A stretch of 35,179 nucleotides of DNA from JANRKF01 sp964519595 (GCA_964519595.1 CAZFJN010000019.1:1-35179), one strand, 5' to 3'; counted from the stretch's first letter, positions 8,867-16,869 are shown. The notes: generated by a model from the sequence alone, not told the origin. Translations and numbers: made by a program.

Positions 8867-9310
8867 ATGTATACAATTTTGCTGGTAACGCACACTATTT
8901 TAGTGATTTTTCTGATCGTTCTGGTTCTTATACAGCGCACTGACAGCGATGGTCTTTCCGGCCTCGGCGGCGGCGGCAATCAGTTTCTAACTGGTCGCGC
9001 TAAAGGCAATTTAATGACTCGCGCTACCGCAATTCTGGCTCTGTTATTCATGACTACCAGCTTGATTCTGGCGATAATGGCCGGAAATATGAGCAGAACT
9101 TCTATTGTTGACAAAATAGATTCTGAACAATCTGGCGCTGCTTCTGCTACGGATAGCAATAATGATCTCACTAATGTGAATTCTTCAGCTTCTGAGGCCA
9201 CTTCTGATCCTGCTTCTAAAAACGCTACAGGCTCTAAAAATTCTACAGGCGCGCTTGATGCAAAAAAATCTGTAAAAGAAACTGCTCCTGCTGTTCCTAA
9301 GGGCGAATGA
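8867..9310 (+). CDS. secG: Preprotein translocase subunit SecG
   Basis: A 147-residue protein with the two SecG membrane helices (residues 3-22 and about 52-73) separated by the conserved cytoplasmic loop rich in Gly (LGGGGNQFLTGRAKGNLMTRAT). It is part of the SecYEG channel that exports unfolded proteins. The C-terminal half, from about residue 85, is a Ser/Ala/Asn/Lys-rich low-complexity tail with an internal duplication (SKNATGSKNSTG), typical for alphaproteobacterial SecG. Its position between tpiA and pyrG supports the call. Confidence 0.92.
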   Translation: MYTILLVTHTILVIFLIVLVLIQRTDSDGLSGLGGGGNQFLTGRAKGNLMTRATAILALLFMTTSLILAIMAGNMSRTSIVDKIDSEQSGAASATDSNNDLTNVNSSASEATSDPASKNATGSKNSTGALDAKKSVKETAPAVPKGE

Positions 9311-9391
9311 ACGACAATTAAACGACAATTAAATGCCAATAGATTACAAATAAACAATCAGCTTAAACCATTTAAATATGGCGTTATAAAT

Positions 9392-11047
9392 ATGGCGGCA
9401 CGTTTTATATTTATTACCGGAGGTGTGGTAAGCTCGCTGGGAAAAGGCTTAGCCAGCGCCAGCCTTGGCGCTTTGCTGCAAGCCAGAGGCTATAAGGTTC
9501 GCCTGCGTAAGCTTGATCCTTATCTGAATGTTGATCCGGGAACGATGAATCCTACTCAGCATGGCGAGGTTTTTGTAACTGATGACGGCGCGGAAACTGA
9601 TCTTGACCTCGGCCATTATGAACGCTTTACCGGAGTAAATGCCAGACGTAGCGACTCGGTAACTACCGGACAGATTTATTCAACTCTGCTTACCAAAGAG
9701 CGGCGCGGCGATTATCTTGGCGGCACTGTTCAGGTTATTCCGCATGTCACTGACCTTATTAAAGAGTTCATTCTGCGTGATACGGAAGGCGAAGATTTTG
9801 TTCTTTGCGAAATCGGCGGCACAGTAGGAGATATTGAAGGACAGCCTTTTCTGGAAGCAATTCGTCAGCTCGGCTGGGAATTAGGCAAAGAGCGCGTGAT
9901 GTATGTGCATCTTACGCTTGTGCCTTATATTGCCGCCGCCAGAGAGCTTAAAACCAAGCCAACGCAGCATAGTGTCAAGGAATTGCGGATGATCGGAATT
10001 CAGCCGGATATTCTGCTCTGCCGCGCTGATCGTGAAATTCCTCTCTCAGAGCGCCGCAAAATCGCTCTTTTCTGCAATATCCGTGAGGATTCTGTTATTC
10101 AGGCTCTTGATGTATCTTCAATTTATGAAGTTCCGCGCCGTTACAGCGAACAAGGGTTTGACACACAAGTTTTGAAAATTTTCGGAATTGATTATCAGGG
10201 CGTTCCTGATCTTACCAAGTGGGATAATATTTTAAACCGCGTCAATAATCCGCACGGCGAGGTAACGGTAGCAATGGTTGGCAAATATGCCGGAACTGGC
10301 GATGTTTATAAATCGCTTACTGAGTCATTAGCTCATGCCGGAATTGCCAATCAGGTTAAAGTTAATATTCGCTGGATAGATGCTGGCGGCTTCGAGAATA
10401 ATGATGTTGCCGGAATATTAAGCGATGTTGACGCGATATTAGTTCCTGGCGGATTTGGCGAACGCGGCGTTGAAGGAAAAATTGCCGCGATTCGTTACGC
10501 ACGCGAAATGAATAAGCCTTATCTTGGCATATGTTTTGGAATGCAGCTGGCGGTAATTGAATATGCGCGCAATGTTCTGGGCATTAAAGATGCAACTTCC
10601 AGTGAATTTGGCAGGCAGAATACTAAAGATCCACGCGGCGCTTTGGTTGGCATAATGACTGAATGGCAACGCGGTGAAAATCTGGAAAAACGCAGCAGCG
10701 ACAGTGATCTCGGCGGTACTATGCGCCTGGGCGCTTATGATTGCAAAATAGCGCCGGATAGTCTGGCGGAAAAAATATATGATGCCACAAAAATCAGCGA
10801 ACGGCATCGTCATCGCTATGAGGTAAACCTTGCCTACCGCGATGAATTCGAGAAATCAGGGCTGATTTTCTCCGGAATCTCTCCTGCCGGTGATTTGCCG
10901 GAAATAATTGAGCTGAAAAATCATCCATGGTTTGTCGGCGTGCAGTTTCATCCGGAGCTAAAAAGCCGCCCCTTCGCGCCGCATCCGCTGTTTGCCAGCT
11001 TCATAAAAGCAGCAATAAGCAAATATTCAACAAGGAAAGCGGCTTGA
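9392..11047 (+). CDS. pyrG: CTP synthase
   Basis: A 551-residue enzyme making CTP from UTP, ATP and glutamine. The N-terminal synthase domain opens with FITGGVVSSLGKG (P-loop at residues 6-18) and continues with LNVDPGTMNPTQHGEVFV and EIGGTVGDIE. The C-terminal class I amidotransferase has GGFGERG, the nucleophile Cys in YLGICFGMQ, and the His/Glu pair in VQFHPE. The length is standard. Its stop overlaps the kdsA start by one base (TGATG), indicating translational coupling. Confidence 0.97.
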   Translation: MAARFIFITGGVVSSLGKGLASASLGALLQARGYKVRLRKLDPYLNVDPGTMNPTQHGEVFVTDDGAETDLDLGHYERFTGVNARRSDSVTTGQIYSTLLTKERRGDYLGGTVQVIPHVTDLIKEFILRDTEGEDFVLCEIGGTVGDIEGQPFLEAIRQLGWELGKERVMYVHLTLVPYIAAARELKTKPTQHSVKELRMIGIQPDILLCRADREIPLSERRKIALFCNIREDSVIQALDVSSIYEVPRRYSEQGFDTQVLKIFGIDYQGVPDLTKWDNILNRVNNPHGEVTVAMVGKYAGTGDVYKSLTESLAHAGIANQVKVNIRWIDAGGFENNDVAGILSDVDAILVPGGFGERGVEGKIAAIRYAREMNKPYLGICFGMQLAVIEYARNVLGIKDATSSEFGRQNTKDPRGALVGIMTEWQRGENLEKRSSDSDLGGTMRLGAYDCKIAPDSLAEKIYDATKISERHRHRYEVNLAYRDEFEKSGLIFSGISPAGDLPEIIELKNHPWFVGVQFHPELKSRPFAPHPLFASFIKAAISKYSTRKAA

Positions 11048-11877
11048 TGAATATTCGTCATCTCAAAATCGGGAAAAATGTCACGATTGGCAATGATTTG
11101 CCGTTGGTGCTGATTGCCGGACCTTGTCAGGTTGAATCGCGTGATCATGCTTTAATGATGGCGGATTCTCTGCTTAAGATAAGCTCGCGGCTGGGCATTG
11201 CCTTTATTTACAAATCATCATTTGATAAAGCCAACCGCACCAGCCTGGCGGGAAAACGCGGCATTGGCCTTGAAAAAACCATGCCGATTTTTGATGAAAT
11301 ACGCCGCGATATGAATTTGCCGATTCTTACTGATATTCATGATGCTCAGCAATGCGAAATTGTCGCAAAACATGCAGATATTCTGCAAATTCCGGCTTTT
11401 TTATGCCGCCAGACGGATTTATTAATGGCGGCGGCGGCAACCGGCGCGGTTATTAACGTAAAAAAAGGCCAGTTTCTCGCGCCATGGGATATGCAAAATA
11501 TTGTTGATAAAATGGATGCATTCGGAAATTTTAATGTTATATTAACCGAACGCGGCGCCAGCTTCGGCTATAATACTCTGGTTTCCGATATGCGTAGCCT
11601 GCCGATTATGGCGCAAACTGGTTGTCCGGTAGTTATGGATGCAACGCATTCAGTGCAACAGCCGGGCGGGCAGGGCAAATCTTCCGGCGGCGATCGGCGC
11701 TTTGTGCCAACTCTGGCTAAAGCGGCGGCGGCAGTCGGAGTTGCCGGAATGTTTATGGAAACACATCAGGATCCGGATAACGCACCGTCCGACGGTCCGA
11801 ACATGGTAAAGCTGGAAGATATGGAAAATCTACTAAAACAAATCATAGCGATTGATAAAATCATAAAGGAAAAATAA
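11047..11877 (+). CDS. kdsA: 3-deoxy-D-manno-octulosonate 8-phosphate synthase
   Basis: A 276-residue KDO-8-P synthase that condenses PEP with arabinose 5-phosphate for LPS inner-core synthesis, implying a Gram-negative envelope with LPS. Signature segments are IAGPCQVESRDHA, YKSSFDKANRTS, KRGIGLEK, LTDIHDAQQC, IPAFLCRQTDLL, NVKKGQF and DATHSVQQPGG. The start is the ATG overlapping the pyrG stop. A longer upstream frame exists but runs through pyrG and has no family similarity. In many alphaproteobacteria eno follows, whereas here an unrecognised ORF does. Confidence 0.97.
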   Translation: MNIRHLKIGKNVTIGNDLPLVLIAGPCQVESRDHALMMADSLLKISSRLGIAFIYKSSFDKANRTSLAGKRGIGLEKTMPIFDEIRRDMNLPILTDIHDAQQCEIVAKHADILQIPAFLCRQTDLLMAAAATGAVINVKKGQFLAPWDMQNIVDKMDAFGNFNVILTERGASFGYNTLVSDMRSLPIMAQTGCPVVMDATHSVQQPGGQGKSSGGDRRFVPTLAKAAAAVGVAGMFMETHQDPDNAPSDGPNMVKLEDMENLLKQIIAIDKIIKEK

Positions 11878-12381
11878 ATGAGTGAGCTACCACAAAAAAC
11901 TCAAGCGCAAATAAGTGCAAAGGACAGATACGATGCCAAGATTCGTGTTGAAAGACTTGTGTCTATGATTGATAGATGGTTTGTAACAAATAATAAAGGC
12001 TCATTGGAAAATCTTATAAGACAAATTGATAATCCAAGCGATGAAGCTAGCTTTACTCCAGCAATTATATCAAGCGCTATCGAGATAGCTAATAAGGAGG
12101 CAGATTCTGGAAAAAAAGAAATAGCACTTTTTATTCTTACTGGCCAAAAACCAAATATAACATTAAGTTCTAACGAAGTAAGCATGATAGAAGAGCTATC
12201 CGAATTTCGGATGAATTTAGAAGCAGCTAAAGCGGCTGAGAAAGCAAAAGCAGCTGCGGCAGCAAAAGCAGTCGAATCAGCAGGAGTTTCTCCTTCTGAA
12301 GGCCCTGGAGTTGCTGGCCATCATAGCGCACAAGTTTTAGGGAAAAAAGGCGGTAGTCAAGGCATCTATGGAAGAAAGTAG
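11878..12381 (+). CDS. Hypothetical protein with Ala/Lys-rich C-terminal tail
   Basis: A 167-residue ORF whose ATG directly follows the kdsA stop. I do not recognise a family. Residues 1-115 are predicted soluble and mostly helical, with an RLVSMIDRWF segment near residue 27. Residues 115-135 form an Ala/Lys/Glu helix made of short repeats, and the tail is Gly-rich and basic. There is no signal peptide or membrane segment. The stop overlaps the 3' end of the convergent MerR gene by 16 bp. Codon use seems more AT-biased than in kdsA, which would fit a later acquisition. A cytosolic accessory protein is possible, but no function can be assigned. Confidence 0.6.
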   Translation: MSELPQKTQAQISAKDRYDAKIRVERLVSMIDRWFVTNNKGSLENLIRQIDNPSDEASFTPAIISSAIEIANKEADSGKKEIALFILTGQKPNITLSSNEVSMIEELSEFRMNLEAAKAAEKAKAAAAAKAVESAGVSPSEGPGVAGHHSAQVLGKKGGSQGIYGRK

Positions 12382-12968
12382 GATTCCAACTGTTTTTTCA
12401 TTTCCAGTAATTCTTTCAGGATTCTGCTTAGTTGTGCGCGGTTGGCGTTAGTCAGCTTTTGTCCGGTTTTTTCTGCTGTTGTTTGTGGATTTATGCTTAC
12501 CGGCGCGGCGGTGGTTATGTCGGCGAATATTTCTACTCCGGCTTCTTTAAGCGCTTTGCGCGCGCCTTTTATGGTGTAGCCTTGCAGATAGAGCAGAGTT
12601 TTTATGGTTGATAATATTTCCATATCTTCCGGACGGTAATAGCGCCTTCCGCCGCGTGATTTGGTTGGTTTTATCTGCGCGAATTGTCCTTCCCAGAAGC
12701 GCAGAACATAAGCCGGAACGCCTAGAATATCAGCCGCCTCGCTGATGGTTTTAAAAGCCTGTGGTGATTTCTCTTCCGCTTCTTTACTGGTTTTTTTTAG
12801 CTGCTTGTCTTTTGCCGGACGTGTTGCAACTGGCAAGTCAGGCAATAAGGAAGGCTGTGCAGGAGCAGCTTTTGCGCCAGCTGGTTTACGCAGGAGTAAA
12901 GAAGAATTATCAGGCTTGCTTTGCTGCATTATCGCCAGCAAATCTTCCTGCAGGAAATTCAGCTGCAT
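12366..12968 (-). CDS. MerR family transcriptional regulator
   Basis: A 200-residue protein with an Ala/Pro/Lys-rich N-terminal extension of about 70 residues. A MerR winged helix then follows at 71-140: KTISEAADILGVP, then VLRFWEGQF, GGRRYYRPED and the wing helix GYTIKGARKALKE. The MerR signature (R-FWE, RRYY) is intact. No metal-binding Cys motif is visible after the DNA-binding domain. This regulator is regularly found next to ihfA in alphaproteobacteria, but its target is not established. The start lies 17 bp after the ihfA stop, so the two are probably co-transcribed. Confidence 0.88.
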   Translation of the reverse strand: MQLNFLQEDLLAIMQQSKPDNSSLLLRKPAGAKAAPAQPSLLPDLPVATRPAKDKQLKKTSKEAEEKSPQAFKTISEAADILGVPAYVLRFWEGQFAQIKPTKSRGGRRYYRPEDMEILSTIKTLLYLQGYTIKGARKALKEAGVEIFADITTAAPVSINPQTTAEKTGQKLTNANRAQLSRILKELLEMKKQLESYFLP

Positions 12969-12985
12969 TCGCCCTCCTCTGGAAG

Positions 12986-13303
12986 CTATGCCAACTGCAC
13001 GTTCTTCCCAACCAGATTTTGATTAACTCTAGCTTTGAGCAAATTAGAAGCATTAAATGACAGCACTGTACGCGAAGTGATCGGAACTTCTTTTCCGGTT
13101 TTCGGGTTCCTTCCCATGCGTTCTTTTTTCTTACGCAGACTGAAAGTTCCAAACGATGATAATTTCACATCATAACCTTGCTCAAGAGCTACGCATATTT
13201 CATCAATAACCGCATCAACCAGCTCATTGCATTCCTGCAAGGAGAGGCCAATATGTTTGTAAATTGCGTTGCTTAAATCGGCGCGTGTCAAAGTTTTAGG
13301 CAT
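12986..13303 (-). CDS. ihfA: Integration host factor subunit alpha
   Basis: A 105-residue DNABII protein that bends DNA as a heterodimer with IhfB. It has TRADLSNAIY at the N-terminus, LSSFGTFSLRKKKERMGRNPKTGK in the beta-arm region with the conserved RNP tip, and the C-terminal SFNASNLLK. I use the ATG at 13303. The GTG nine bases upstream is possible, but the AAAGG ribosome site is better spaced for this ATG. The gene is upstream of the merR-like gene. The region before it (13313-13919) is a long repeat-filled spacer. Confidence 0.95.
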   Translation of the reverse strand: MPKTLTRADLSNAIYKHIGLSLQECNELVDAVIDEICVALEQGYDVKLSSFGTFSLRKKKERMGRNPKTGKEVPITSRTVLSFNASNLLKARVNQNLVGKNVQLA

Positions 13304-13432
13304 AGCATTCACCTTTGTTATTTTTTTTATTATTTCTATTTTTAGTTTCTTCGTAGTTTTTTCTGAAGCATTTACATTTATATTTGAGCAACATACAACA
13401 AGAGGTCGGCAAATACAAGCTGTATTTCGTGA

Positions 13433-13662
13433 GTTAGGGGGATAATCGGAAGTTAAGGGGATAATCGGAAGTTAAGGGGATGATCGGAAGTTAAGGGGAT
13501 TATCAGATGATCAGATGATCAGATGATCAGAAGTTAAGAGGATGATCAGATTATCAGATTATCAGATGATCAGAAATTAAGAGGATAATCAGATTAGCTT
13601 ATTATCTGGTCATCCGATCATCTGATAATCTGATCATCCTCTTAACTTCCGATCATCCTCTT
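13433..13662. repeat. Tandem and inverted repeat cluster in the 607-bp gene-free region 13313-13919
   Basis: Four 19-bp units of the form GTTAAGGGGATAATCGGAA start at 13433, 13452, 13471 and 13490. They grade into GATCAGAT and TTATCAGAT repeats up to about 13575. The right part (13606-13662) is an inverted copy of the same material. No open frame is convincing anywhere in 13313-13919. It is neither CRISPR (no spacers) nor an IS (no transposase). Confidence 0.85.
13531..13648. repeat. Perfect 27-bp inverted repeat able to form a long hairpin or cruciform
   Basis: 13531-13557 and 13622-13648 are exact reverse complements. The left arm begins AAGTTAAGAGGATGATC. The 64-bp loop holds further copies of the same short units, so alternative pairings are possible. 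Confidence 0.85.
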
Positions 13663-13852
13663 GCTACCACATATAGATTTTATATTTCCTCTGCAAATCT
13701 GTTGCAAGGAAGACACAACACAAAATTTAAACAAAAATATCTCTTCAACTACTACATATTGTTAGTGCAGAGCTGGTAAAGATTGTGTAAAAGAAATCCA
13801 ATTTGTAGGATAAATACAATATATTGTGAGGCAAATAATTAGCGGACTGTAA

Positions 13853-13868
13853 TTAGAGCATATTCCAG
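13853..13868 (+). repeat. 16-bp motif, left copy of an inverted pair
   Basis: TTAGAGCATATTCCAG lies just upstream of the histidine kinase gene. The inverted copy at 15793-15808 differs by one base. The two copies flank the kinase-COQ9 pair. Confidence 0.6.
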
Positions 13869-13919
13869 TGGAATGTGACGTATTTTTTGTAAAAACACCA
13901 TAAATCAGGGGCAGATTCG

Positions 13920-15194
13920 GTGTATTATTTGAATTTTTGGTTATCTTACTGGAATAATTTGGCGGAAATATCGCAGAATTGCGAAGCTGGTGATGACTTT
14001 AATTTTCCGCTTTCCGCTGCTGCCGATTTGGGCAGAGACAGGCTTGCTTGCGCGGATAAATATTCCTTGCTTACTGAATATGGAACGCAGATTCTGGCCT
14101 TTTTCAATAAAGAAGGCGATTGTTCTTATCTGTCACGGAATTTTGAAGATATAACCGGACATGAAAACGAAGCAGCAAGCGGCGATAGTTTTTATAGTCT
14201 GATTGCTCCGGAATCACGCGAGAGGCTGCGCCAGCTGATCAAGCAACAGCATGATGATCAGTCCAGACATATTATTCGCGCTCGCCTGATGCATTCTGAT
14301 CATAAACATCAATGGTATATTTTTATGTTACATCCCAGAAAAAATGCCGCCCAGAAAGAAGTAGTCTGTGTTGTGGAAAATATTCATGAAAGCATCCTGA
14401 CGCAAAACAGCCTTTATAAAGCGCGGATGGAAGCGGAAATGGCCTTGAAAGCGCGTTCGGAATTTCTGGCTAATATGAGCCATGATTTGCGGACGCCGCT
14501 TAATGCGGTGCTTGGCTTCGCTCAGATGATAACCGGCGAGGTTCTCGGCAAGATTGATAATTCTCAATATATCGAATATGCAAAACATATTCAGGAAAGC
14601 GGTTATGATTTGCTGAGTAAGATCGAGGATCTGCTGGAAATTGCCAGGCTTGATTCCGGTCGAGTGAGTTTGGAGAAATCAACTGTCCGTGTTGGCGAAA
14701 TTCTCAAGCAGCTGATTGATTCACAAGCGCATCATACGCAAAGCCGCGGCATTAGGCTGGTTTGTGATGCTACAAATAATGATCTCGAAATCTCAGTTGA
14801 TCAGATAAAAATAGCGCATGTTCTTGGCCATCTGGTTGCTAATTCGATTAAACATTGTGGCAATGGCAAGCAGATAAATATTCGTACCAGCAAATTGAAA
14901 GAGGGCGGTTTCCGTCTGCGTGTTACTGATAACGGCGAAGGAATGGACGATATACGTTTGAATCAGGTCAGGAAAGCCTTGCTGGAGAGAAGTTGCTGGA
15001 CTTCAAAACATAGTCAGGGAGTAGGCTTAGGCCTGGCTTTATCTAAGGAATTAGTCGAGCTGCATGGCGGCGAAATAACCATCGACAGCAAAATCGGCAG
15101 CGGAACTACTGTTGACATAATTCTGCCTAGAGAATGTATTGCTGGCGGAGAAATGCGTCCTGATTATTTCCGGCAATTAGCACATAGCGCGTGA
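13920..15194 (+). CDS. PAS-domain sensor histidine kinase
   Basis: A 424-residue predicted cytosolic kinase. A PAS domain occupies about residues 48-160 (FFNKEGDCSYLSRNFEDITG). A short coiled linker leads to HisKA with the H-box EFLANMSHDLRTPLN (phospho-acceptor His188). The HATPase domain at about 290-404 has the N-box (VLGHLVANSIKH), G1 (DNGEGM) and G2 (GVGLGLALSKELVELHGG). There are no membrane segments and no receiver domain, so a separate response regulator must exist elsewhere. The start is a GTG preceded by an AGGGG ribosome site; no better ATG lies nearby. Its HisKA/HATPase region resembles the PleC/DivJ type. The stop overlaps the COQ9 start. Confidence 0.88.
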   Translation: MYYLNFWLSYWNNLAEISQNCEAGDDFNFPLSAAADLGRDRLACADKYSLLTEYGTQILAFFNKEGDCSYLSRNFEDITGHENEAASGDSFYSLIAPESRERLRQLIKQQHDDQSRHIIRARLMHSDHKHQWYIFMLHPRKNAAQKEVVCVVENIHESILTQNSLYKARMEAEMALKARSEFLANMSHDLRTPLNAVLGFAQMITGEVLGKIDNSQYIEYAKHIQESGYDLLSKIEDLLEIARLDSGRVSLEKSTVRVGEILKQLIDSQAHHTQSRGIRLVCDATNNDLEISVDQIKIAHVLGHLVANSIKHCGNGKQINIRTSKLKEGGFRLRVTDNGEGMDDIRLNQVRKALLERSCWTSKHSQGVGLGLALSKELVELHGGEITIDSKIGSGTTVDIILPRECIAGGEMRPDYFRQLAHSA

Positions 15195-15784
15195 TGGACA
15201 AAAATAAAGCCGCTTATGATATTATCGCCGCTACCTTGCCGCATGTAGCTTTTGACGGTTGGACGATGCGCGCTCTTGCGCGTGGCGCGGAAGAGGCTGG
15301 TTATCAGCAGGGCGATTTAATCAGAATATTTCCTGAAGGTCAGATTCAGGCGGTTGAGACTTACTGGTCGCTTAGTGATCTGGCAATGGAAGAGGCGCTG
15401 GCGGAGCATAAGCTGGAAGGAATGAGAATTCGTGACAAGATAGCGCTGGCGGTGCGGTTGCGCCTTGAAGTGCATAGTACATATCCTGAGGCATTAAAGC
15501 GGGCGGTAATGTTACTGTCCTTGCCGTTTTACCTACCGCGAGCTTTATATTGTACCGCGCAAACTTCCGACAGAATCTGGAAATCAATTGGCGATAAAAG
15601 CAGTGATTTCAATTTTTACAGTAAAAGAGCGACTCTTGCTGCGGTTATCATGACGACAATGCAATATTGGCTGTATGACCACTCGCCAGCGCATCAGGAC
15701 AGTTGGGAATTTTTAAATCGCCGCATTGAAAACGTCATGCAATTTGAAAAATTCAAGAGTTTTCTGCTGGCAAAAGTGCCGTGA
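15194..15784 (+). CDS. COQ9 family ubiquinone biosynthesis protein
   Basis: A 196-residue protein with the COQ9 pattern: an N-terminal TetR-like helical part (WTMRALARGAEEAGY) and the conserved C-terminal region with SDFNFYSKRATLAAV, TTMQYWLYDHSP and FLNRRIENVMQFEK. COQ9 binds lipid and presents ubiquinone precursors to a hydroxylase in eukaryotes. The alphaproteobacterial member is taken to have a similar role. The ATG overlaps the kinase stop by one base (TGATG). A GTG one codon earlier is the alternative start. Ubiquinone supply fits a respiratory lifestyle. Confidence 0.9.
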   Translation: MDKNKAAYDIIAATLPHVAFDGWTMRALARGAEEAGYQQGDLIRIFPEGQIQAVETYWSLSDLAMEEALAEHKLEGMRIRDKIALAVRLRLEVHSTYPEALKRAVMLLSLPFYLPRALYCTAQTSDRIWKSIGDKSSDFNFYSKRATLAAVIMTTMQYWLYDHSPAHQDSWEFLNRRIENVMQFEKFKSFLLAKVP

Positions 15785-15792
15785 GATATCGT

Positions 15793-15808
15793 CTAGAATA
15801 TGCTCTAA
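15793..15808 (-). repeat. 16-bp motif, right copy of an inverted pair
   Basis: On the minus strand it reads TTAGAGCATATTCTAG, 15 of 16 identical to the copy at 13853. It overlaps the ompW stop codon. Together the pair forms an inverted repeat around the kinase and COQ9 genes. Confidence 0.6.
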
Positions 15809-16464
15809 AACTTATAGCCAACTCCTAATCCTACAATCCACGGATTTATGTCAACGTCAGCGCGAATAGCGCCGCTGTTAAATTTGACGTCAGTATTAAT
15901 CCAGACTTTTTTCACATCAAGATTAAGCATCCAATTGTCGTTCATCATATAATCAATTCCGGCTTGCAGAGCAGGGCCAAAGCTGTTGCCATAATCAACG
16001 TTAGTTACGGAAGTGCCTTTATCTTCGCCGAAGAACATTGTGTAATTAACGCCAGCTCCGACATATGGTTTGCACTTACTAAAATTGGTGAAGTGATATT
16101 GCGCGGTAAGAGTTGGCGGCAGCAACCATACGTCGCCAAGATCGAGAGGGCCGGCGCTGCTGGTTTTAGTATTTACATCATGCGGCGTAACGGCGGCGAT
16201 AAGTTCGAGCGCGATGTTTTTAGTTAGAAAATAGCTGAAATCAACTTCCGGAACGATTGAGGTGTCTATATCAATCTGGCTGCCGGTTACTGCGCCGCTG
16301 ATGGTGGCATCTTCGCTTGGAATTACGCTGATAGCGCGAGTTCTGATCATAAAATCGCCTGCTTCCGGCATTGTTGCGGCGAAGGCAGGAGAGTTCATAG
16401 TAGTGGCCATGGTGGTAGTGGCAAGCAGTGTCAATAGAAGTTTTTTCATGTGCAGCTTTTTCAT
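15805..16464 (-). CDS. ompW: OmpW family outer membrane protein
   Basis: A 219-residue protein with a Sec signal peptide (MKKLLLTLLATTTMATTMNSPAFAA) followed by an eight-stranded beta-barrel. It has FMIRTRAISVIPSED at the mature start, then ALELIAAVTPHDV, LLPPTLTAQYHF, YVGAGVNYTMFF, and a C-terminal Phe (GVGYKF) as needed for BAM insertion. The ATG at 16464 is chosen because GGAGA lies seven bases upstream. The in-frame ATG at 16497 lacks one. OmpW forms a narrow hydrophobic channel and is FNR-controlled in E. coli. An FNR-like site lies at 16521-16534, giving the same logic here. Confidence 0.93.
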   Translation of the reverse strand: MKKLHMKKLLLTLLATTTMATTMNSPAFAATMPEAGDFMIRTRAISVIPSEDATISGAVTGSQIDIDTSIVPEVDFSYFLTKNIALELIAAVTPHDVNTKTSSAGPLDLGDVWLLPPTLTAQYHFTNFSKCKPYVGAGVNYTMFFGEDKGTSVTNVDYGNSFGPALQAGIDYMMNDNWMLNLDVKKVWINTDVKFNSGAIRADVDINPWIVGLGVGYKF

Positions 16465-16520
16465 GTTCAATTCTCCGTGTGATTGATGATTTTTCATAAG
16501 CTGGATGGAGAATCACTGCC

Positions 16521-16534
16521 TTGATTTGCGTCAA
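16521..16534 (-). promoter_or_regulatory. FNR/FixK-like box upstream of ompW
   Basis: TTGATTTGCGTCAA matches the consensus TTGAT-N4-ATCAA with one mismatch. Its centre is 63 bp from the ompW ATG. A -10-like TATGAA at 16498-16493 has the spacing expected for a class II activator site at -41.5. Confidence 0.65.
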
Positions 16535-16562
16535 GAAGAGCAATTATAATTGCTTATTAGTG

Positions 16563-16703
16563 CTACTCATCATCACGCAGCACACGATGCGCTGCGCCGT
16601 CGAGATCTTCGAACTGGCCGTTTTTCATTGCCCAGAAGAAGGCGGCAAGTCCGGCCAGGCCGAGAGTCAGCGCGATTGGAATCAGATAGAGTAATATATT
16701 CAT
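16563..16703 (-). CDS. ccoS: cbb3-type cytochrome oxidase assembly protein CcoS
   Basis: A 46-residue protein with one N-terminal membrane helix (ILLYLIPIALTLGLAGLAAFFWA), then the CcoS hallmark NGQFEDLDGAAHRVLRDDE, where the Gln-Phe-Asp/Glu-Asp-Leu motif is conserved. CcoS is needed for cofactor insertion into the CcoN subunit of cbb3 oxidase. It normally follows ccoI immediately. Here about 1.9 kb of toxin-antitoxin genes and repeats separates them, and a palindromic element ends exactly at its start codon, so its 5' untranslated region and ribosome site (AGG four bases before ATG) come from that element. Confidence 0.9.
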   Translation of the reverse strand: MNILLYLIPIALTLGLAGLAAFFWAMKNGQFEDLDGAAHRVLRDDE

Positions 16704-16866
16704 ATACCTATTGCCGTTGAGAGTTGGCATTCCTTCGCTTCGTCTTTATTGTTCACTATATGAGATAAAAATCTTGAAATATCAATAAGTATTCCTTCGA
16801 TTTTTATCTCATATATTGAACAAAAATACTTGGAATAAATACCAACTCTCAACGGCAATAGGTATA
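16703..16866. mobile_element. 164-bp MITE-like palindromic element
   Basis: The ends are inverted repeats of about 25 bp, TATACCTATTGCCGTTGAGA... at the left and its complement ending at 16866. A second inner inverted pair matches GATAAAAATC near 16763 to GATTTTTATC near 16799. It has no coding capacity. TATA at both tips would fit TA-target insertion. The element separates the doc-like toxin stop from the ccoS start. Confidence 0.75.
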
Positions 16867-16869
16867 ACA

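Noticed and set aside
8980..9357. 125-codon minus-strand frame opposite secG
   Set aside because: Antisense shadow of secG with its Ser/Ala-rich tail; no independent support.
10927..11046. Longer N-terminus for kdsA
   Set aside because: The extra 40 codons lie within pyrG in another frame and have no match to KdsA; the ATG overlapping the pyrG stop gives the family length.
13433..13662. CRISPR array
   Set aside because: Repeats are contiguous, without unique spacers, and include inverted copies; no cas genes.
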